A DNA stretch of 64,000 nt, from NCBI RefSeq assembly GCF_021155775.2, contig NC_060232.1:9369257-9433256 (forward strand). Direction: 5' to 3'. How positions within the stretch are numbered: the first letter of the stretch is position 1; every line of letters starts with the position of its first letter. The notes under the pieces are model-generated. The model worked only from the letters and a program-made list of their open reading frames with translations, had not been told where the DNA came from and did not search any database. The position numbers and the translations under genes are program-made. This document shows, one piece after another, positions 50,109 to 63,499 of the stretch. Origin of the DNA: Neodiprion pinetum. Its lineage: Eukaryota; Arthropoda; Insecta; Hymenoptera; Diprionidae.

Positions 50109-53100
50109 ATGGCTGCAGCCGCAGCATTGGGTAAATAATTTATTCGCTGCTTACTAACCACGGTTATTGATATTTCCAGTGTCAATATTATTACCATCCT
50201 CGATATAATTGAGGAAAAATTACTGCCTCAAATTGAAAATGGGTTCGATACCTCGATATTCAACACAAACTAGAGGTTAGGACTGTCCATTTAAATCACG
50301 ACTCAAATCTTACTGTTATATTACCTTAATTCTCTCGCTGCTAACGTAGTCCTAATTAATCTTTCCATTATCTGTTAATTTATCACCAGTAAAACGAGTC
50401 AACGTAAATAGCTTACAGGCACGTTACGAATCGTCGTCATTTTCAAATACTATCTAACCCCTTCATTCAATCTTGCGTAAAGCTCAATTTATAATCAGGC
50501 TTTTTTTTTAATCTTATTCAGGTGTGGATCCGTGGGTGATCCAGCCACGGGAACGCGCCCGATACCAGGAGCAATTCAATTCTCTGAAACCGGTAAATGG
50601 GGTCGTTACAGGAGAGCAAGCAAAAGGCTTCTTTCTGCAGTCTCAGTTGCCACCTATGACTCTTGGACAGATATGGTAATATGAAAAAAAATTTATCTTA
50701 ATAATACTGGAGCCCAAATTGTGCTACGAGCTTGTTTTCCTTTTTACTATGTTCTGAGTGAATCAAAGTTTTCGGTTAGTTTCACCTTATGCAGTTGCTC
50801 TTAGTATTTATTGAGAGTAAAAGTATTACGAATGGAGCAACATTTTTTTCTCTTTCCCACTAGTTGCTGTTTCAAGAAAATTAAAATCGATACTAAGATG
50901 TTTGACTCACTGATTTTTTGTACAATAATAAGCTGGGACAAAGTTGAATCATACTTCTGTACACCCTGCAATGTTAGACAAAATTTCCATTTTTGATACA
51001 ATCCTGACCACTATATACGTTTAAATTCTTGTGTAATTAGACCAATTTTTTTAGTCAGTTTCTTTCAACTCAAACGAGTATAGGCAACCAATTGTTTTTT
51101 TCAATTTCAAATATGCAAACAGCCCACTTTCCAATTGGTTGTCTTTAAAACGTTACACAATTTATATAGTTTTTTCAATTTAAAAATGATAAATTTAGGG
51201 GTTTATCCGATACGGATGCTGATGGAAAAATGGATGTGAATGAATTCAGTATTGCTTGCAAGCTGATTAACTTGAAGTTGCGTGGTTTCGAAATCCCAAG
51301 TGCACTCCCACCAACTCTGATACGAAGTTTGAAATCTGTATCCAATGGTAAGTACTCTATTCCTATCTAGGCTAAGCGGTAAGTCGATAAAAAATTTTCT
51401 ATATTTCACAAAAATTGTATATCTTCATCATGGTAATCAGTGGGAGATCACTGTATTCGAAATACACAAGCCACGAGGAGAAAAGTAACTGTATTTGTCA
51501 CTTGCGTATGTTCTTTCACAATTGCTAAGTAAGAACATTTGCAAGTTGGGAATATTTCACAATGACGCCAATGAACATTAATCGACGTTGGAGTTGAGCA
51601 TACTGTGAACTACGACATAGACTAAATCTCTTGTAGCAATAAAAAGACAGGTATAATCTGCATGAAAATTCCTCCAAATGATAACTGCAAAGTTTTCTCT
51701 ACGCACGTGGTATCACATGCAGCTCGGTGACTGGGTGAAATTTTCAAAGCAATTATTAACTCGATCTTAACTTATACACTAACAAATTATTTGCTCTCTT
51801 CCAACTATGCGTCATACTAAATGCTTTAATGATAATGTGCACTGCTTGGTAAAGATGGGAACGTCGTTAACCTATTGAACGGTGGTAACATGAATGGGAT
51901 TACACCAGCACAGCCTATGGGAATGAATTTTGTGCCTGGAAGTATATCGCAGAATCTCGTAGGCTTAAATGGATCTGCTTCACAACCAATGCGGCCACTT
52001 CCACCCATGTCAATGTCAACGGGTAAGTTTATTGAGGTTTTAATCCATTAGTCTGGGCTACAATGTTTAGGCAATCAATTGAGCAAAATCTTTCCAAGAT
52101 GTGAGAGGCGAGTCCCATTTTTTGAAGTTGAAAATATCGAGATTTGTGTTGTCTGATTTGTGAATTAAGTTTTTTCATGGTTGAATACATTTTTTATTGG
52201 TAACTTCAATGTGAGCCAAATAAAAATAGCAGGAAGTGTGTGAATTCTTCTAAATTCAATAAAATAGATAATTTCCTTATCCATATTTACAATTTTGTGC
52301 ATTGTTTGTTAAAAATTACGTACGATTTTCAAATTCAGGAGAAAATTTTCAGTGTTTTTACACAGTTGAATATCATTTTGAGGCTGATATGGACTAATAT
52401 GCCACACACGTCGTTCTCGAGTCAATTTACCTCACACACATCTGCACGACAAACAGAATCTCTGTTATAACGCAGCTTTTGCTGAGAATGTTAGAGCGAA
52501 TGACTCTTAGAGTATTTATTAGAGTATTTAAACTAGACAACGAAACTTTAAAATCATCTGAAAATTAACAATCAACTTATATTAAACTGTACGCTCTGAT
52601 CACAACAATTTAACCCCAAAATTGTTGTGTTCGAGTACCAGGCCTGATATCAAAATTGCATCAATATTCTGTTAGAGTTAGATATTAGTGCGAGAGGTTT
52701 TAGAAGTACTGTTACACTAATTAGCGGCACCTGTATGTTATATTATATGTTACACCTTGTAGCCTCACATCAGAATAAACAGTGCGTGGCTCCCAGTACA
52801 CACATGGTTCATAATTACGCATCATCAAAGCCCCCTGCTCGACCTGCACCCCCCTCCATGGGTATGTTGTACGCCTGATTCCATTAAAGAATGTAGGAAT
52901 GTGTTGGTCAAAATTCATCAACATGAGTTGCCTGTACAATGCTTGCCAAAAATTTTCAAATACAATTTTTCACCATTAATATGAACTTTGGAAAAGTTGG
53001 AAATAAGTATTCTTTCTTTTGTAGATTTCTTTTGGTCAACACTTGAGGTATCTTTCAGTACTTGACCTTCACATTTTCATATTCGCTGGGATTAACTGAA

Positions 53101-56100
53101 CTAACAGAAATTCGTGTTTTATCATAATATAAAGTTTGTTGTAAAAAGTGTTTTGTACTGTCCATAAAATTGTACAAAAGAATTATGGTACATACTCTGA
53201 AAATTCCTTATGGAATAGCAGATAAAAATTAAAGCTGCGACAAAAAAAAACTTATTGTTCAGCACAAAGTTTCAAAGTGTTCGTAAATCGATCTGTAAAA
53301 ATAATTAATGTTTAATCTAGCATTTTTCACAAAACGATTGTCTTGCACATTTTTCAAATTCCCATTTTATGCTATGTGTGTGTTATTAGTGTTTTGTCCT
53401 GTTATTTTCTGCAACTTGTTAATTACTTTTATTATACTTTCATAAACAGTAGGAACACTTCTTGATTTATCTTTCGATTCTTCACCACCAGTGGTACCCG
53501 TCAGATCTGCAAATTTCATTTCCTCGGGTATGTTTCTTCGACAAATGCCTGCTTTGGATTTCATGATTTTGTTTGATTCATGTGTTTTTTCCTCAAAGTT
53601 TTTGCTTCCCAGGTAATGTCAATGTGTTTTTCCCTGGCTTGTCTGTGTTTCCAGTATTTTTTTAAACATGCTCATTGCGTATTTGCATCCATTTACACTT
53701 GAAATAGCTCATTTGTGTTTCTTTATATGAAATTTTCATACTACTTATTGATACTACCACAACTTGGTCACAGTACATCGATATTTTCAGACTTGCATAT
53801 GCTGTGGAAAAATAATTTACAATCATATTCTCATATGCAATTATTCAATGTTTTATGTTGGCACGCAATATTGTAAAAATTTGTAATTGAACTGTATTGC
53901 AATGTAATGTGAACCTTCGAAGCTTTACTTTCAATGAGTTTTTACTTCACTAATGATCAAAATTTCAGAATATCTTTAAATACTTATTACGTATGAACTT
54001 CTATTTGTCTTTTCGTCTCATCTTTTTCATGTCCTTCTATCACGTTGTTTCTGCTGCACTAAGGAACCACTAACTCTGCTTCAGCTCCTGGTCCACCACA
54101 AAGACCTGCGCCACCGTCATCGATTGGTATGTCGGGAACTCATTTCGGGAATTATGTAAAGAATATGTATATTATATCCCTACGTACATTTTGTTTAACG
54201 ATTTTATAATTACATTACGGACTGTATGTCTCAAACATCTGAAGATGGAAACGGAAGAAATTTTCTTTTACAGCAATAGCTCTTTTGTAAACCTTTAGTT
54301 GAGAAATTTTGTGTTAAATGCAATCATTTCAATATGGTAACTCTATTTTTGCCCATATATACCATAATTTTTCAGCTAGTGCTCCTTACATGGTGTAAAA
54401 CTTGCTATTACATAAATTCAACAACTAGTTATAACAGCCAGTCAAGAGTATTATTATTTTTAAATTGTAAATTTCAGTGAAATTATACATTTCATTAAGA
54501 GCCGTATCATTGAGTGATATTATTGTTTTTGTATCCAGTCATACGTCTGTTTACGGACACTCACAGATGCTATCACCAATGCGGACTACTAAAGATAAAA
54601 TGCTAACATTGTGCTTTGCAACGCTTTTGTGATTAGTGCACCACACATACCTATGTATATATGTGGATATTTTTTGACCTCAATGATCTGTGTGACGATG
54701 TTAAAACACCTGTACTTTCTGTCAAACCACCATTTACTATTTGGAAATTTTTTCACATGTTACGAAATTCGAAATTATTCAAATCTGCAACGCACTAGAA
54801 AAATTTCACTTTCCAAAATTCGATTATTACTACGACAAATAATTGTAATATCAGTCAATATTTACAGGTACAGTACCATTGATTGGTGGCCCCCCACCAA
54901 AACCAGCCCCTCCATCATTTCCAAATAGTCCGGTCAACATGGGTATGTCACCAGTTAAAATGCAGCCGTCCGCGGGATCCATTATTCCTCCTATCCAACC
55001 AGTACAGCCTATGACTGCGTCTGCACCGATGGGTAAATATAATCGTGCATCTTATGAAATATGTAAAATCACTACAGTCCGGTTGATCAGCGTTATTTCG
55101 CTGGTGAACTTGAGCACAGCGTTCAGTCTACACACAGTTCTTATCCTCACAACATGTTTTTTTTATTACAGACTTGTTCGAGTTTGATTTCTCTGAAGGT
55201 ATTTAAACTAGATAGAGAAATTATACAATTTCTGCCTTGAAGATCCATTACTTTGTGTTACCAAAAACTTGATTTTCTCACATTAATTTCTTACAAATTT
55301 TAGCCAAATCATTGCTAATTCTACTATATTAGTTTTGCCATTGTTTAACTCACCAGTTTACATACCATCCCTTTGTAGCGAATTACGTGTACTGGAATTT
55401 TTTTGACCAGCTTTCTGTAACTTTGACACTTGAATGTTTTTTTTTTATTTCAAAATATCGTATATTGTTGAACAAATCAGTAAGTGTCACGCAGGTTTTG
55501 AGGATAAAATCCAACACCTTCATGCTATATTCATGTCATATTTTTACAACACAAATATCAAATTTAAAAACCCAGAATTAAGAACCATGAATTACGAATG
55601 CTTCTGTGAAATAGACTCAGCAGAAATTAAATACAAGCTCAATTGATAACTTATTAGACATTTGTTTCCCGTTGACGAAAAAATTTATAAACACAATTTT
55701 CATTACATGGAATGTTAAATATAATCAGTGAAATATGTTCACCCTGAGAAAGAGTTGGTATTTTTACGCAGCTTTATCAAAAGTCACCGTTTTCATTTGC
55801 AATTTTAATAACTTTTTTCCAATCATTGTCATCGTTTCTATGTATAATTCATATTACCAAATTCAAATTGAGTAAGTAATAACTGTATCAACACAGGTAT
55901 GCCGTCCGTTGCGCCGATTGCACCTGTCAATATGAATCCTGCTCCAATTGCAGCTTTTGGAATGAGCAGTGTGATGGCAATACAACCGGCAATGATACCT
56001 CCTATGTCTGCCCCAACGATGGCACCTATTGCATCTGTTGCACCTATGGCTTCAGGTAAAGTACTGAAATGGTTTTTTCATTACAATCGGAACTAATTCC

Positions 56101-59100
56101 TCAATTTGGACAATGACCGAGTTGCCGCAATCCATTCAAGACCTATTTAAGTTCTCGCATTAATCATAGAAAGTGAAATTAAAGTTCGTTTTACTTTTTA
56201 ACAGGCATCCCAATATCCGCTCCAATCAGCAGCATTCCTTTAGCACCAGTGCATCAAATAATGGGGAATCCTGCAGTTGCCCCCATAGTCCCACCGTCGG
56301 TTAATGGAAATCCAACGCCTGTTTCCACAAATTCTCCACTCAGTACAACGGCTAGACCTCCAAGCATAGACAGAGTTGGTTCGCTTGATTCTCAGCATAG
56401 CCAGCATTCCGCAGGCTCGCCACAGGTCGAGTGGGCAGTACCTCATCAAACAAAATTGAAGTACACGCAACTATTCAACACTTGGGATCGTACCAGATCT
56501 GGATTCCTCTCGGGACCACAAGCTAGAAATATTATGGTTCAAACGCAGTTGCCTCAGGGCATCCTAGCCCAAGTATGGTAAGTGAAGATACTGTGATAAT
56601 TAGAACACTCTAATCTCGATATTCATATCTGATATTTTCTGCTCAGGGCTTTGGCTGATATGGATGTTGATGGCCGATTGGGTTGCGACGAATTTGTCCT
56701 AGCCATGCACTTATGTGATATGGCTAAGGCTGGTGAAAAAATTCCCACAGTTTTACCAATTGAACTCATTCCTCCTACATTCAGACGTCAACGACAAGGT
56801 AGCGTTACGTCCCAGGGAACGTCGGAGAACATTGATCCATCTGCTGGCATGCCACAGGTTAGTTGACAATTTGCCATTTGTATTTACTTTAAACTCTAGG
56901 TTTATATAACTTGATATTCAGTTATCAGATACTGAGATTCAAAATCTAACGAAGTATAGCGCCGATGTCTTAGTTATTACCGAAATTGAACATCTTCGTG
57001 AAAAAAATGTGTTTTCGTAATTACAGACGTCTTTCGAAAACAAGAGAAAAGAAAACTTTGAAAAGGGGCAGGCTGAGTTAGAGCGTAGGCGCAAAGCACT
57101 TTTAGAGATACAACGAAAGGAACAAGAAGAACGTGATCGTAAGGAAAGAGAAGAGGCTGAAAAGCAAGAAAAAATAAGGTTTGATTGAAACAATAGCTTT
57201 ATTATTGGCAATTGCAATTGATGCTATTTTTATAATATTTTCACATAGGTTGGAACAGGAAAGGAGACGACAGGCAGAAATTGAAAAACAAATGCTTCGG
57301 CAGAAGGAAATTGAACAAGAGAAGGAAGAGCAAAGAAAACGGGCACAAGAGCAACGGGAGGCTGCAAGAAAGTAAGATATCGTTCTGATAACACTTGAGT
57401 TTATTCCTATTCTTTGCAACTTATTTTCTCTAAATTTTGACCTGTTGAATCACAGAGAAATGGAGAGACAGCGACAATTAGAATGGGAGAAGCAAAAATC
57501 TCAAGAACTTCAGGCACAAAGGCAGAAGGAACAGGACGTACTTCTTAAACTCAAGGCCAAGAATCAAGGACTTGCTATCGAATTAGGAAGTCTGGTAATT
57601 TAGAAGCATTTGTTACTTGAAGTATAAAATTTACCGAACCAATCGTCAGTGTTACGTGTTACAAAAATAACTATCGTATTGCAGAATGAAAAAGTGAAAG
57701 AGCTTTCACAGAAAATATGTGATACTCGCGTGGGTGTTTCTGGTGTGAAAACTACGATCGATGGTATGCGTTCAACGCGTGATTCTCAACTTCAAGAGAT
57801 GTCAGCGCTGAAAAATAAATTACGGGAGCAAAATCAAAGACTGCTTTCGCTGAGTCAGGAAAAAGCAAGAATTGAAGCTAAGAATAAGTTGAACAATGCT
57901 CAAGATGTTGCTGGGCAGGAGGCAGTAAAGATGGCTTTTGCTAGTAAACAAATAACGTTGAAACAAATGAAAGATAAAATTGCGGACTTACAGCAACAGG
58001 TGCTACACCAATTTTATGAGATGAACACACAAGTACAAAAAATTTTTGCGATGTGAAATTACATGACTATTTCTGGTGGTTTCATTTATTTTTAGATAAA
58101 CGATAAGATGACAGATATTGAAAACAACAACAGCCAACTTGATGACATAAAGAAGCAAATGAAAAATCTTCTTACCGAATGTGCGCAGCTCTATAAATCA
58201 TTTGAAGACAAAAAAACAAAAGTTACCGATTTACGAGCTGGCAGTGGCAACGCAGATTTTACCACTTCTGCCTGGGGAGATAGCGCCTGGGGTGATACTG
58301 GAACTGTAAATACAGACTCGTGGCCAGTGGACATTGCTTCAGTGACACATGCAACGATTACTGGAGATAATACTGGCGCTGTGAAATACAGAGCTTTATA
58401 TGAATTCGTGGCAAGAAATCAAGACGAGATATCTTTCCAGCCCGGTGATATAATCCTAGTAAGTCGTCTCTGATTTAATACGAAAACAGGAATTTAAATT
58501 TCGCATTTCGAGTTTTTTTCTTACGATTAATAAATAATGAATGGTTGATGTGGCTAAAAATTTAATCAGTTTAGGAGAAAGTGATGATCTTTGCATTTGA
58601 TGTTGAGTTAAATTATATCAAGTCAGACAATGCGTATTTATAGGTGCCACCAGTCCAAAATGCCGAGCCTGGCTGGATGGCTGGTGAAATACGTGGCCAC
58701 ACAGGTTGGTTTCCAGAATCTTATGTCGAACCAGTGGAAGTTGATGCTGTGATTACCAGTGGCAATGCTTTCATCCAACAAGACAGTGTTGAGAAGCGAA
58801 CCTTGGAGTGAGTTTGAAAATATTTACTCCGATAAACGTGAGATTAAAGGTTGAGGATAGAAAGTAGGGGTTAATAAAAAGATAATTTTTCTCTTTGAGA
58901 ACTGTACAATTTTTTATTTTCTGTAAGCTTGAAATGTATTTGTAGTGATGTTTCAAACCTTTAATTGAATTTGACATATCAACAGAGGTATTGCCGAAGT
59001 TCCTGAAAATGTATCGGACGCTGGCTCACTTGGTGGTGAAGGTCCAGCTGTCGAGGCAGTTATTCCAACTTTAGGCTTAGGCTCAGTTTGCAACTTGCAA

Positions 59101-62100
59101 GCTATTGCTTTGTACCAATATCGCCCGACAGTTCAGCAACATCTCTCTTTCAATAAAGGAGATACGATCAATGTCACAGAGCAGCAGGTTTGTGTTTTCT
59201 GATTGAAAATGAATACACTCCTCACAATCGCTGAATTCAATTTTTTTTTTAAGGATGATTGGTGGTACGGTGAATTTAATGGTACAGAAGGTTGGTTCCC
59301 AAAGTCTTATATTAAAACAACCACACCTGTCCGAACTGAGGCATCATCTCCAACTGGTATTCCTACTGAATATTACATCGCGCTGTATCCATATGCTTCA
59401 AACGAAACTGGAGATCTAAGCTTTAATCAAGGCGAAGTGATGATGGTAACAAAAAAAGAAGGAGACTGGTGGACAGGCGTTATAGGAGATCGTACCGGAA
59501 TTTTTCCATCAAATTATGTTGAAAAGTGCGACAACCCCGATCAGGTATGATTCACTTAAATTTGTTACTATGTTCTATTTCATGACTTTTCTCGTTTATG
59601 CTGTTTAACTACTAAATTTTAATTTACATAATCACCCCGTTTCGATTTGAATAAAACGAGTTTGTTTTTGTTTAATAGTTTGTAAAGTGAACATAATTTA
59701 AGCGAGCTTTTTTGTCGTGAAACTGTTCAATAACTTTAGAATAGGTTTGATAATTGCGTGATTCTAACCACGTGTATATGATAGGTTGTCATTGTGCCTG
59801 ATAATACTTCTGAAGTAGTATCAGCTGTTCCGGCCCCTGAATCGACTCCGGTACCAGATGTTCAAGAAAAAATTTCGGAACCACCTACTGCTGTTACTTC
59901 AGCTCAAGGAACACCGGTACTGATTTCATAAAAATCCTATTCACTGTTAACAGCTTAAAAGTATAACTGTAAAAGAAGTCAAAAGTTTAAAAATTAAGTG
60001 ATAGCATTTGTGGCATATCTTATATCATCATTCCTTAATTTTATTCGTCGATAAAAAAAAGTCAGTTTTTCAAATGACAATTGAATGAAGTTGCAGAGTT
60101 TGAAAACTTCGTAGTTGTAACGTGTTTAGACAAATAACTCATAAAGCTTTTCATATTTGTTTCCAAGGATTCATGTATAAATTCAACTAATGCTATTATT
60201 GCTAGTAACTGGTATAATATCCCTGCTACATATGTTTTATACATTGTCCATGAAAACTTTTTTAATCCAAGGACATATGTAGTGTATTTTTTTAAATGCT
60301 TTCCATTTCTAACACCTTTCGTGAAACTCACTGTAAGCTAAAATTTGATGAATAGCATTTTTCTTTTATTACTAACACAGTACCCGAAACCTATTGAAAT
60401 TTTTATGAAAATAAACCACTTCGCGTATCATATGCATAAGCTACCATTGTTGAGTGCATGTGTGGGTTTAGCTACAGGAAAAAACGAAGGAACAGCTTGA
60501 AGACGAGAGAGCTGAGGCGGAAGACAGAGCAGAGTTACCAGATTTTGCTGCTATGTCGGCGCAACAGGTAATGTTGAATTCAGAATAAAGGTTCTAAAAA
60601 TACTGTGATGGTTTCTTGAAGAATTTAATTAATGCCCTGAATTCAGGGATTTTCAGTGATTCCCTGCACAGACCAAATATAAAGATACTTAACAAAATTT
60701 CAAGAACAACATAAAACAATGCACAAAAACAACACACGAATGGGTATTTTTATTTGTTATCAAATGTTTTAATGTTAATACAATATTCGATCGATCGATC
60801 TTCTTACATTGAGCTAAATAATCCTCAATCGAGAAATTTATTCTACTCATTTGATAAACGACAGCTAGGTACACTAATGCTAATAATCATTACCACATAC
60901 GATATACACAAAATAACATGTTTCATATCTTTTAAGACACACATAGAACTTTTTTTTTGTAGAATTAACATATGTTCCGTTGTTGTGTTTTTTTTTTGTT
61001 ATGTGTTGTATGATGGATTCGTGATACTTGTATACAGTTCGAGGACCTTGGGAGCGACACTGACTCTAAGGTACAATACTTACACTGCACATCATACCTA
61101 ATATTTTGTTTCAATGACAAGCATCAATTTGTATATAGTTGACTACTAAATTTTACACCATATGCTTGCAGAATTTGAGGAATACGTATACGATTCAAGT
61201 TCATAGCCAGATTGCGAAGCAGCTAGCATATCTTTGGCGAATTTTTAGAATTTTAACAATTCTCTCAATCTCTTTATTTTTTTATTTGATACTGAAAATC
61301 AGCCCTGTTGACGATTTATTACTTGCAAATGGATGGCTGTTAATCATACTCTAAACATTAATTGTATGCATGGATCAATGGTGAATGATTTCGAATTATT
61401 GCACTTGCACATTGACACGCTACATTCCACATAATAATGTATCTTAACACACAATTTGGAAAAAAGTTTCGATTGAAGTTCCAGTGTAACATGAATGTTT
61501 CGAAACCGGGTTTTACGAAGTACAATTAATAAATCACTCGGAGCATATTCACACCAATATATTTACACATGTCTATGCAAATATTTTCAACATTCACATG
61601 AATAATACAATTTCAGGGCAAAATAATTTATTCGTTTCCCCTTTCATACATGCAACAGGTGTTATGAAGTGAAAATGTTTCACTAAGTGTTTCTTTGATA
61701 TGAACTTTGATATTATGTGTTATTTAAAATGGATGTTTCGTCCCAAGAATGCCAGGCTACAGCCACTACAGGAAAAACTACATACGTAGAATTGTGAATA
61801 ATTAATTATTTTATTTGCTAAAGAGTGAAATTATTTTAAATACTAGACGTCAAGTAAGAATTATATGAGAATTCATATTCACGAGTATTTATTTATTTTT
61901 TTTTTCTTGATATAACTGCAATGGATTTCTCTTGATAAGCTCAAACCAGAACTTTTCTGAATTTATGGAAAATAAGGTCACTAAATTACCGATATTCTCA
62001 AAACAAAATTTTTTACTAACAACTTATCGATTTGCAACAATAATTCTTGTGGTGGCCTGATGAAGTACTAATATGTATGGCTGTGCTTGCTTCTTTTGGA

Positions 62101-63499
62101 TGCTGCTGCTGATGCTTAGCCATCCACGCCGCAGTACCCCAAGGTATTTTGGTCCATCCACCATTGTTCCTATCCACACGGTTTGCTTATTTTATATCTT
62201 TGCAATGATCGTTTGCCTTCTCCAAATATTCTTCACTTGCTTTTGCCAATTATTTTTCACAAACCTATGTATTTTGCATTAGTTGATGTCACCGTATATT
62301 TACTATTTTTTGTAATGTATGATTGGTCATTATCAGAATAATTTTAATTGTTTATTGAACGTAGTGAAATTTTTGGTAAGTATGTTCTATAAATTAAATT
62401 TCATTTTTATTTTTATTGTTACGAATGACAATTTGGCGATTTCGTTTATGACACTGCAAGTTGATCTCACAAGATTCAATATTGTTTGATACTCTTCACT
62501 ACCTTAATATGCAGGCATCTCTTCAGTTTTGTTCTATGAAGTTCTTAAGTCTTGTCGTCAAACATTGAAAATCACCACATCAGGATGAAACTTAATTTCA
62601 AGCACCTGAGGTCGATATTTTTCTAGCAATATCCGCACGATTCATGCTTTCTAATACTGTATGAAACACCCATACTTTAAGCTGAATCAAAGTAACGTTT
62701 AATTGTCTTCAGGCAAGAGGTAAAAAACCTGAAATTGGACAAGTCATCGCTCCATACCACGCGACTAGTCCGGAGCAATTGAATCTCCATAGAGGACAAC
62801 TCATCATGATCAGGAAAAAGACGGAAACTGGTTGGTGGGAAGGAGAGTTACAGGTAAAAGTTTTACTAAATTATTAGTTATAATACGAAATAGAAGGTGT
62901 TCCTCAAAATTTTTACAAATTCATGTTAACTGACAAATAGTCTAATTTCTCATATTTATATTTGCCCCAGGCTCGTGGCCAAAAACGACAAATCGGTTGG
63001 TTTCCTGCATCTTATGTCAAGTTATTGGGAAGTAACAGTAATCGCAGCACACCAGTTTCCCATAGATATCAAGACTCGCCCACTGATCCCAATGTTGGTA
63101 AGTGTACTACTCTTATCATCTGATGGACGGAAAGCAAACAGTACTTTTCTGAATGTCATTCTAAAAGTATAATAAATTTCATTATGCCAGAGGATTTAGT
63201 AGTAGTAAAATACGACGAATTTTGCATAGTGACTGGTTCTTGGCGGTAAACTATGGATTCATAATTTGAAATAGGTGTTTGTGCAGCTTGAAGTGCCTTA
63301 TGAACTTATTGTTTTTATGTTTCTAGAGCGGGTGATGGCTTTATACCCATATCAAGCGCTAAATGAAGATGAGTTGAATTTCGAGAAAGGAGACGTTATA
63401 ACTGTTCTTGCTAAAGAGGATGCCTCGTGGTGGAGGGGCGAGATGAACGGAGTATCAGGAGTATTTCCTAGCAACTATGTTTCTCCGATGTGTAAGTAA
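50109..63499 (+). CDS. Dap160: Intersectin / Dap160, endocytic scaffold with two EH and five SH3 domains
   Basis: A cytoplasmic scaffold linking endocytic adaptors, dynamin and actin regulators at clathrin-coated pits and synapses. Exons: 50109-50130, 50522-50675, 51199-51347, 51855-52022, 52763-52861, 53450-53527, 54064-54126, 54868-55032, 55172-55198, 55897-56055, 56205-56577, 56647-56857, 57027-57178, 57249-57371, 57456-57594, 57685-57999, 58096-58458, 58644-58807, 58986-59187, 59254-59544, 59785-59916, 60478-60567, 61038-61070, 62713-62853, 62971-63097, 63327-63499. They sum to 4113 bases, 1370 residues, in frame throughout. EH1 is at about 10-108 (EF loop DTDADGKMDVNEF), a Pro/Met/Ala-rich linker at 109-430, EH2 at 430-530 (DMDVDGRLGCDEF), a coiled coil at 556-850, and SH3 A-E start near 893, 1009, 1080, 1231 and 1313 (ALYEF, ALYQY, ALYPY, APYH, ALYPY). 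Start MAAAAALG is the only good ATG. Fly Dap160 is usually described with four SH3 domains; this one has five, like vertebrates. Confidence 0.96.
52763..56055 (+). other. Ladder of frame-neutral linker exons between EH1 and EH2
   Basis: Six consecutive Dap160 exons (52763-52861, 53450-53527, 54064-54126, 54868-55032, 55172-55198, 55897-56055) have lengths 99, 78, 63, 165, 27 and 159, all multiples of three. All are bounded by phase-1 introns with a glycine codon split at nearly every junction. Any subset can be skipped without changing frame. The peptides are Pro-, Ser- and Met-rich with repeated KPPARPAPP, QRPAPP and PKPAPP cores, likely SH3 ligands. Alternative splicing is inferred, not shown. 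Confidence 0.75.
55172..55198 (+). CDS. 27-nt micro-exon of Dap160 encoding a clathrin-box-like motif
   Basis: Flanked by ATTACAG and a GTATTT donor, phase 1 on both sides. Spliced in, it adds DLFEFDFSE. LFEFD matches the clathrin-box pattern (Leu, hydrophobic, any, hydrophobic, acidic), and DLF resembles adaptor-binding motifs. The exon lies in the EH1-EH2 linker, which suits a regulated clathrin or AP-2 contact. Its inclusion is inferred from splice sites, frame and motif. Confidence 0.65.
61038..61070 (+). CDS. 33-nt micro-exon candidate of Dap160 between SH3-C and SH3-D
   Basis: TATACAG precedes it and GTACAA follows. Phase 0 on both sides encodes FEDLGSDTDSK, an acidic, phosphorylatable insert in the SH3-C to SH3-D linker. 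It follows the phase-0 exons 59785-59916 and 60478-60567, which are also multiples of three, so this linker too can be spliced in modules. Confidence 0.55.
61172..61354 (+). CDS. Possible alternative terminal exon of Dap160 with a membrane segment
   Basis: After a good acceptor (tatgcttgcag) in phase 0 with the upstream Dap160 exons, a 60-codon open frame runs to TAA. It contains a hydrophobic stretch, ILTILSISLFFYLILKI, flanked by Arg/Lys residues. If used, it would make a product lacking SH3-D and SH3-E but ending in a tail anchor. It may equally be chance intronic sequence; AT-rich DNA readily encodes such hydrophobic runs. Confidence 0.25.
   Translation, partial: NLRNTYTIQVHSQIAKQLAYLWRIFRILTILSISLFFYLILKISPVDDLLLANGWLLIIL
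63492..63497 (+). other. Strong splice donor overlapping the Dap160 stop
   Basis: The last codons are CCG ATG TGT AAG TAA. GTAAGT begins one base into the TGT codon, so splicing here (phase 1) would bypass the stop. In vertebrate intersectins the short/long switch after SH3-E works in this way, the long form adding DH, PH and C2 domains. Downstream exons would lie beyond the window. Confidence 0.55.
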
